From contig JADANN010000287.1 of NCBI GenBank assembly GCA_018806985.1, positions 29,617-93,616 on the forward strand: DNA of 64,000 nucleotides, in the 5' to 3' direction. The stretch comes from Angiostrongylus vasorum (taxonomy: Eukaryota; Nematoda; Chromadorea; Rhabditida; Metastrongylidae). Positions within the stretch are counted from its first letter, which is position 1. Each line of letters begins with the position of its first letter. A program made the translations under genes and the position numbers. Under the pieces are notes generated by a model that worked only from the letters and a program-made list of their open reading frames with translations, did not search any database and was not told the origin of the DNA. Shown in pieces: positions 58,866 to 64,000 of the stretch.

Positions 58866-60710
58866 TGTCATGAGCCTATATATTGGCAATACAAGGGTGC
58901 ACCACCGTCCTGGTATCAAACAAGTCGTGTGATAACAATTCTTCCTCTGATCCAAAAGGGCGGCGACTACCTGTGGCGGTGACGACCTGGAGCAGACTTT
59001 GGCCTAGCTGATGTCAGGACTCCAGGGAACCACAATGGCTAAACCAGCAAAACTCCAAAGAACTGAAAATTATGCTGGTGCCCTCACAAGAAGTGAAGAC
59101 GGGCCATCTAACTAAGTACCCAAGTTCGTCTACGTCTATGGCTGCGAAACCGCAGTAGCTAAATTCGAACCCTTTGATGATGGAGTTAGAGAAGAGCAGT
59201 AGAAGAGTCAACTTTGAACTGATTAGATCTTACGAGTCAGCGTCACTGCATCCCTATTGCATCTGTTGCTCTACAAGCGCCTTCGTTCTACTCGTCGGCG
59301 TATTCATTCATATTTTCTTGCATAAACACCACTCTTATATCCATGCTGACAACACGCTTGCTCTACGTGAACATCTACAGCTGTGTATTTCTCCGTGCTG
59401 ATACAATCTACTTTCTTTCCGTCGCATCAGTACCTCATTCTCACACCTCCATGTATATCACGCGCAGGAAAACTGTCCTCTAATGGGACATATCAGCTCG
59501 CATATGCTCTGTAGCTTTCCATATAGCGGCCGAACTCAACCGGTCGTTATCATCATCCCAGTACCTACTCAAGAAGTTAAGGTCCGTTGTGACAAAGAAA
59601 ACCGAGTAAAGACGTATATTTGGTTTCACGTCAAGTTTTTCTAATTTCCTTCAAATTCATTAGACTTGTCTTTCTTTTCGAAGACTAACGCCTTAGCTTT
59701 TCCACAGACAGATCTTCTCTTGTGATGTGCCTAGATGCCAATCTCCTATCTTCTAAGTGAACTTGTTAGTAAGAAGAGAACGTAATAGAGCATTTGAATG
59801 TGCTTTAACAATGCAGTTTAGTTTAAACATAATCTCGTTTTCTTACGAAATCATTCCTGTTTTAGCAGCCTTGCCGATCGTAGTTAAATGAATTAATTTC
59901 AAGTTTTTTTCGTCCAATATTGAACAACGAATTTTTGAATTCGTCGTTTTCTTTTTCAGCAATCTGAACTTTTGGCCTAAAGAGAATCCGTAGCCACAAG
60001 GAAAATCAGCGGTTAGACAGCGTTTACATGAGCAGCTACAAAGACAACTGAAAGGAGAGCGATTTCACTTTAATTGTATGCGACGTTATTCTAACGGCAG
60101 TACCGAACACTTATGTGAAAAGTATCACGGCTACAAGTACTTCGCATTGCTATATTTGATGACGCTCAAAGCTCCATGGCATGTTTTTTTAGCATGATAC
60201 AAACCAGATAATTCAGCTGATGAATCAAAGATAGAGACCTTGAGGCTTTGAAACGACTGGACGCTCTTTTGATGAGACTGATTGTGAGGCAAAGTGAAGT
60301 TAAACAAAGTGAACTCTAGCGGATGGAAATGAAAAAAAACATGATTGACACAGACAATTCGTCATTGAAATCCGTGAACCACCGCACCACCAATGCGCCT
60401 TCAACGGAAAAAAGCTGAGCGAACCTTTCTAGATAACATCGATAATGATACGATTCGCACAAGTCGGTGGCTGTTTGATTGATACGAGAGCTTCATTTCA
60501 ACGGATGTACTGATTGTTTCGGTTTATCTGACCGCAATGTTGCTAACAGCTAAAAAAATCGAGCTACCTGATTGGTACGGAGTTGAATGATTCTCATTGC
60601 AATTATCGACACCTAGAGGTGATCTGTATTCAATGAAGCCATCTAAAAAGAGTTTCTTTAACAGCAGATTGTAATGGGTGCCTGCATAGCTTTGATGATA
60701 GTGAGACATT
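50439..60710 (-). CDS. ELT-3-like GATA zinc-finger transcription factor, copy 2
   Basis: Predicted nuclear DNA-binding protein recognising WGATAR sites. Exons on the minus strand: 60568-60710 (ATG at 60709-60707), 58250-58307, 57856-57961, 56080-56148, 51526-51617 and 50439-51210. All junctions follow GT-AG and all phases fit, giving 1,239 nt and 412 residues. Residues 1-47 begin MSHYHQSYAGTHYNLLLKKL; residues 67-125 are Ser/Pro-rich (FSAVNLYAPNYPSM). The GATA finger is at about 134-157: CTNC, 17 residues including VWRRNTDG, CNAC, followed by the basic tail IFFRMNGQKRPASMRRD. The C-terminal ~210 residues are Ser/Gln/Asn-rich. CNACNxFFR with KRP resembles C. elegans ELT-3 more than ELT-1 or ELT-2, from memory. 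An RTE element and a SINE lie in the 4.5-kb intron before the finger. The upstream exons rest on paralog conservation and phase only, and are less certain than the last two. Confidence 0.8.
51526..51617 (-). other. GATA copy 2 exon with first half of zinc finger
   Basis: 92 nt between acceptor TTTCATTTTCAG and donor GTAAGCAT. Encodes NIECTNCGTKTTTVWRR and NTDGKYEC. The split of the finger within CNAC is conserved in both copies. Confidence 0.92.
52050..52255 (+). repeat. tRNA-derived SINE, 3'-truncated
   Basis: GGCGCGTGTGGCGGTTGGAG head, GGAATCGATCGCAGCGCC, CTGGCTCGATACATCGGTAG, ending in CACCTCCAGTGG. Absent from unit 1, so inserted after the duplication. Confidence 0.82.
52452..52497. repeat. 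short perfect inverted repeat at RTE-2 5' edge
   Basis: TATATGAGGGATA and TATCCCTCATATGA face each other across about 16 bp (a possible hairpin), just upstream of the RTE-2 leader. Confidence 0.6.
53040..53751 (+). pseudogene. RTE-2 endonuclease domain
   Basis: Recognisable blocks in shifting frames: IRYDVIGLAE near 53130, MNIDSFEQLTTR near 53275, and the open C-terminal part 53539-53751 with RWTWESSNGRYYNEIDHVIV and GSDHLLLRTR, the Asp/His catalytic block of apurinic-type endonucleases. Stops at 53090-53450 break the N-terminal half. Confidence 0.82.
54187..55326 (+). pseudogene. RTE-2 reverse transcriptase
   Basis: Open pieces show IRHAISSVRNRTAPGPERIR (54187-54456), HYRPICLLSVVYKHFTRVIL and QAGFRKGFNTMEHI (54472-54687), ITFIDLKKAYD near 54708, and SYVYLGLEINMMNDLALELS (55123-55326). 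The catalytic box reads FAKD (55007-55018) where active RTE elements have FADD, and stops occur at 54454 and near 54795. Not active. Confidence 0.88.
56080..56148 (-). other. GATA copy 2 proline-rich exon
   Basis: 69 nt, phase 0 to 0, acceptor CCTTTATAG and donor GTGAGTGG. Encodes VTKTSRNPPCPHARNAPEKP and RRT, just upstream of the finger. Confidence 0.7.
56163..56755. other. near-identical intronic tract shared with unit 1
   Basis: Counterpart of 21545-22150; see that entry. The identity drops sharply on both sides. Confidence 0.7.
56796..56983 (+). mobile_element. solo Penelope 3' tail with target duplication and empty site
   Basis: 188 bp related to the 3' end of element C (AACCATATGCGACTC, a hammerhead-like CTGAAGAAAGCGATTCTGCC with GAAAC, then TGCTATTTAACAAGCTCG). 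Flanked by GGTATTAT on both sides (788-795 and 984-991). Unit 1 has the single uninterrupted GGTATTAT near 22171. A severely 5'-truncated insertion with an internal deletion, and no inverted pLTR. Confidence 0.88.
57856..57961 (-). other. GATA copy 2 Ser/Pro-rich exon
   Basis: 106 nt, acceptor TGTTCTTCAG, donor GTGAGTGG. Encodes FSAVNLYAPNYPSMTTAV and a Pro-rich end. Two extra-phase bases from the previous exon complete its first codon. Confidence 0.72.
58250..58307 (-). other. GATA copy 2 58-nt exon
   Basis: Acceptor CATTTCAG, donor GTGAGTGT. In the frame fixed by its neighbours it reads LHGNGQCQSDSGPAQLSW. Confidence 0.6.
58814..58861. repeat. (AT)n microsatellite
   Basis: 24 AT repeats, at the place where unit 1 has the 5' half of R1 copy c. 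Confidence 0.95.
58896..59125 (+). repeat. dispersed repeat R1, copy f (5'-truncated)
   Basis: Starts at ACCGTCCTGGTATCAAAC and keeps the 3' two thirds. Same position as copy c in unit 1, so it predates the duplication. Confidence 0.75.
60568..60710 (-). other. GATA copy 2 first coding exon
   Basis: 143 nt. The acceptor CCGATTAG lies one base before the ATG, the layout expected of a spliced-leader trans-splice site, although an upstream cis exon cannot be excluded. Ends STPYQS with donor GTAGCTCG. Confidence 0.65.
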
Positions 60711-61003
60711 CTAATCGGATGGAAAGCAGCACAAGATCAGATATCATCAGCTGCCTTAGTCATGGCTATAATTTTATAAAAGTGCAAAATAAGAGATCGG
60801 GAAGCTTCATAACGCAGGTCGATGTATGTAATTCACACTAAAACTACGTTAACCTTTCTTAGAGCACCGCTAACCAGTCAGTGTTCTTGGAGAATTTGTT
60901 TCGACCACTATTTTGACAAATATTTCGATGTTACAAATAAAAAATCCTACAAAGAATGTCTGGAGAACAGAGAACACAACAAATGAATTAAAGCATTGGA
61001 TAC

Positions 61004-61089
61004 CTGGTAAGGATTGCTCCATGTCCATAAGGAGACCACCGGAATGCTTTCGATGAAAGCTCTTGAATGAGAAGTATGAAGAAGCTGGA
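61004..61089 (-). other. possible upstream exon, copy 2
   Basis: 86 nt between acceptor TTTTTATTCAG and donor GTATCCAA; positional match to 30073-30157. Length differs by one base between copies, so it is more likely untranslated if real. Confidence 0.35.
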
Positions 61090-61339
61090 CTGAATAAAAA
61101 CAATGAAGCTCATGATAAACAACCGAAACTCGATATAACCGGCATGTGCATGTTACCTTATGTTCAACTGCATGATTATTGGAAAACAGTATTTCAGATG
61201 TTGCTTCCGATTTTCTGACACAATCACTCGTCCATCAATCACATGACGTCTTCCTCGAAACTCTGGGCATCACAGTTTTATTGGCAATCACTCTCAGTTT
61301 TTGCTCGGAACAAGTGACATTAGAAAAGTTAACTATGCT

Positions 61340-62258
61340 GACATTCTCGTCTGCACTAGTTTGGCCGTGGATATCGATTCATTCGAACATTTAACATCCC
61401 GAATCGAACGTTAACAGTTGAAAAGGCTTGGATCAGTACCGGCTTTGACAATTTTTCGTCGTCTGGGCACCTACATCAAGCTATTACGAAGACAAAGTTG
61501 AAGCGTTCAATATCGACATGAAGAGATTTTACCAAGAAGACCATACATTCTTTAAGGTCAACATCGGAGAGTTCAACATTAAAATTGGACGAAGAACAAT
61601 GTTTGAAGTGCGTCACATTAGGATCCGCGGATCGGAATGGAACAGGCAGGGTGAGCGTCTGTCTTGCTTTATCATAAGGACTAAGATCATCCGTAGTAAC
61701 TCGTAGTTCCAGAAGCGCAACTGTCAGCGCTGGACGTTGGAGTCTCCCAGTGGAGAGTACCATGGCGAAGTAGACAACGTCATTATAAATTGAAGGTTCT
61801 GTCTAACAGATATCGCTGTTGTTCCAAAACTCCACACGAGATGATACTATGGATTCGTTTGTGCAAAATTTCACTTCTCGCGGAAAGGGAAAATAAACCA
61901 CTCAGTTTAAAAAAACGAAGTGCGCAAGATTTAGCTCTTTAGTCGGCTGTTGGGAAGATGCCGTTTCTGATAAGGTTGAAGGAAAAGAACGACCAGCTTA
62001 TTCAACATGTTCAGTTGGCATTATAGAAGCCGAAATTTCTAATGCCTCCAAGAGACGTCTGAAACGCAAGCGATGAAAGTGCAGCAGTCGTTTTTAAAGC
62101 AGGAGAGGCTTCTAAAAACACTGTCCAAGCCCATCGAAACCTCATCAATCACAAAATCGAGATGATTACCCTCCAACGTTCGGAAGCAATAGCCTCCAGG
62201 AAGACAACGAAGAAGATCATTCTTGAGTGCTACTCTGACCTCTTCATTTGTACGCCCT
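61340..62258 (+). mobile_element. RTE retrotransposon fragment RTE-3 (endonuclease part)
   Basis: 5'- and 3'-truncated RTE. Blocks in mixed frames: DIDSFEHLTSRIER near 61371, RLGSVPALTIF, FYQEDHTFFKVNIGEFNIKIG (61530-61590, the GDFNAKIG block), and ILECYSDLFIC at the right end (62219-62250), where RT would begin. Cut off by Penelope fragment D. Confidence 0.82.
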
Positions 62259-62261
62259 ACA

Positions 62262-63600
62262 TGAGTACATTGAAGCTGAGCTCATTCAATCCCTGTCTCT
62301 CCCATTAGAACAGATTGCAAAATTTTTTTGGACTACACAACGATCATTGAGACGGTTGCGAACTAATTGGCAGCGTAGGACATTAGGTGAGAGGTCAACA
62401 ATAGCCGCTTGGCTTTTCAAGACCGCTTTTCTTAAGCGACTCTAAATGACGCAACTTATCTTCCTCGATATGAAGAATAGCTTGAGGGAAATCTTACTTA
62501 TGTTTGAAGCATTGTTCGGGAAATAATCCTCCCTTTATAGTCTGACTCGACTGGGTTTTGGCTTCGAAACGGCTACTTTTCGTGCCCGGTGTAGTGATTC
62601 CTTCCTTTCCTCTTCTCCTGTGCACACATTTTAAGACTCGGCACACGTTTTTTGATGAGTGTTTTTTTTTCATGTGAGAAGGATGAGAGGATGCGTAGTG
62701 CATCAGTTTATTTCTGCTACTTACTTTTCGATACCATTTCTAATGTAGGCACTTTCTGAAAGCTTTATTTGGATGTCTAGGAATGGGAGCCAGTTCCATT
62801 TCGTTTTTCTTTGCGTAAGTTTTTGTGCTATGACTGTTATTTAGCAGTTTAAATGAGTTGTCCACTTGTTCTTGTGTGGAACGGACGACAAAGCTGTCAT
62901 CTACATATCGACAGTAGAGTAACGGTCGGCGATCAAAAACTGGAGCTTCTACCCTACACATGGAAGCGATGATAAGCCTCGGTGCTTATCGCTGTCCTAC
63001 GGCCATCCCTCTAATATGTGCAAAATATCTTCGCAACCGTCTTAAGAATGAACAACTAAGACAGTATTTCTCATGAAGATCATTAGTTGTTAAATAGACA
63101 AGCCATATATGTCTATTTTTCCTTTCATTTTCTATGAGCAGCTCAAGAATGTCTTGCATTGCGGAGTCATTCGACTCATTGGTTAAAGTGAAATAACATC
63201 GAATGACTGCATTACATCCGTGCTGCTTGGTTGTGCTCACCCTGGGTGATCTATCAACATTTTGGCATTAAGTAGATAAGATGGAATAGATTTCTACACA
63301 TGGGGAAGGATAAGGTTTATGAACTTTATTAACGTATCCGCTTGCCTGCTGATACAAGTGATGATAGATCTAAGTTTAAATGATGATGGGTCGGTAGACG
63401 CAGCACTATCAGTACAAGGAAGCTTGCATGTCTTGATAAACAAGTACAGAGTAGGACGGTCGTCCTTTAGCTGAAAAATAACTAAAGGCTCTCAACAAGC
63501 TGCTCTTGACGTGTTGACCCACTTTCTATTTAATTTTTCGGTATTGTTTTCTGTGCTCGTTTTCAGAGGATAATTAATAGGGAGAGATCATGGAAAATCA
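62262..63600 (-). mobile_element. Penelope-like retroelement fragment D (old)
   Basis: Minus-strand coding remains. 62986-63240 has NDSAMQDILELLIENE and RGMAVGQR (motif B); 62740-62961 has LLYCRYVDDSFVV (YxDD) and TQEQVDNSFKLLN; 62494-62703 has the SSHPSHMKK segment; about 62280-62450 has the ARG/LEU-rich linker and CSNGRDRD. GIY-YIG and the 3' end are missing because the fragment stops at RTE-3. It is more diverged from A-C than they are from each other. Confidence 0.85.
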
Positions 63601-63709
63601 TTTTTATTATTCTAACATTCTAATCGTTAAGAATACTTACAAACTCTTTCTCCTTTATGCCTAGTAGATAACCGGAGAGATTTTGAATAAATGAGCTCTC
63701 TAACCTGGC

Positions 63710-64000
63710 GCAAACCACAGTTTTAGTACTTGCGCAAGGTTGGAGCTTAAATTTCTAAGTCGGTAGTTTTTATGTAGCGTTTTCCGAGCCAAACTCTCCA
63801 ATAACTTTTTACGTGCTCAGTATCTCGAAATAAGCGTTTTGCGAGCGATAAATTCGAACAACGTCTAACGTGCGCAAAACCGCGAAAGTAAGCGTCATCC
63901 GCGAGATACTCTCGATTGAAAACGAATAACGTGTGCAAAACTGGCGAAATAAGCGTTTTCCGAGAGATAGTCTCGATTGACGAACAACGAGGGCAAATCG
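63710..64000. repeat. ~61-bp minisatellite, cut by window end
   Basis: Diverged tandem units at about 63804, 63868 and 63929, each with TAACGTG(T/C)GCAAAAC, GAAATAAGCGTTTTCCGAG and TCTCGATTGA; older units extend left to about 63710. It continues past the window. Confidence 0.8.

Larger units (their letters stand above)
50270..61275. repeat. segmental duplication, unit 2 (direct)
   Basis: Counterpart of 17980-30340. Insertions seen only here are the SINE at 52050, RTE-2 at about 52500-55830, the Penelope tail at 56796-56983, and the (AT)n tract at 58814 that replaced the 5' part of an R1 copy. Homology ends at about 61275, about 60 bp before an RTE fragment. Confidence 0.88.

Noticed and set aside
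1..64000. CRISPR arrays, bacterial operons, prophage or plasmid origin
   Set aside because: No regularly spaced repeats, no co-directional ORF runs, and clear nematode retroelements and GT-AG introns instead.

Overview
The window is nuclear DNA from a nematode, most likely a clade V (strongylid or hookworm-like) parasite. This is inferred from nematode-type splice sites, an ELT-3-like GATA zinc finger, RTE and Penelope-like retroelements, tRNA-derived SINEs, a long T-rich tract and the lack of long open frames. There is no operon structure, and almost every recognisable protein segment is a broken retroelement. The main host gene found is a GATA transcription factor present twice, read on the minus strand.

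Layout. 1-9.1 kb: mostly unassigned, with an R1 repeat, two SINEs, a piggyBac-like MITE (3.9-4.2 kb) and a T-rich tract (7.2-7.8 kb). 9.1-12.8 kb: Penelope-like element A, minus strand. 12.8-18 kb: unassigned apart from a SINE, a tRNA-like SINE head and a microsatellite. 18.0-30.3 kb: unit 1 of a direct segmental duplication, holding GATA copy 1 plus SINEs, R1 repeats and an RTE element. 30.8-33.8 kb: Penelope-like element C, the best preserved, with a 12-bp target duplication. 35.9-39.6 kb: Penelope-like element B, plus strand, same family as A. 39.6-50.3 kb: mostly unassigned, with a SINE, an R1 repeat, an RTE 5' fragment and a dead histone H4 copy. 50.3-61.3 kb: unit 2, holding GATA copy 2 plus an RTE element, a SINE and a solo Penelope tail. 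61.3-64 kb: an RTE fragment abutting Penelope fragment D, then a ~61-bp minisatellite running off the edge.

How the parts fit. Comparing units 1 and 2 exposes six phase-compatible GATA exons in copy 2, giving a predicted 412-residue protein. In copy 1 the same model carries three independent lesions. The comparison also gives empty sites that define the ends of several mobile elements. All three larger Penelope-like elements share an inverted 5' repeat ending at the same codon of their own ORF, and carry a hammerhead-ribozyme-like core. Coordinates were read by eye; identities are estimates and no database search was run.
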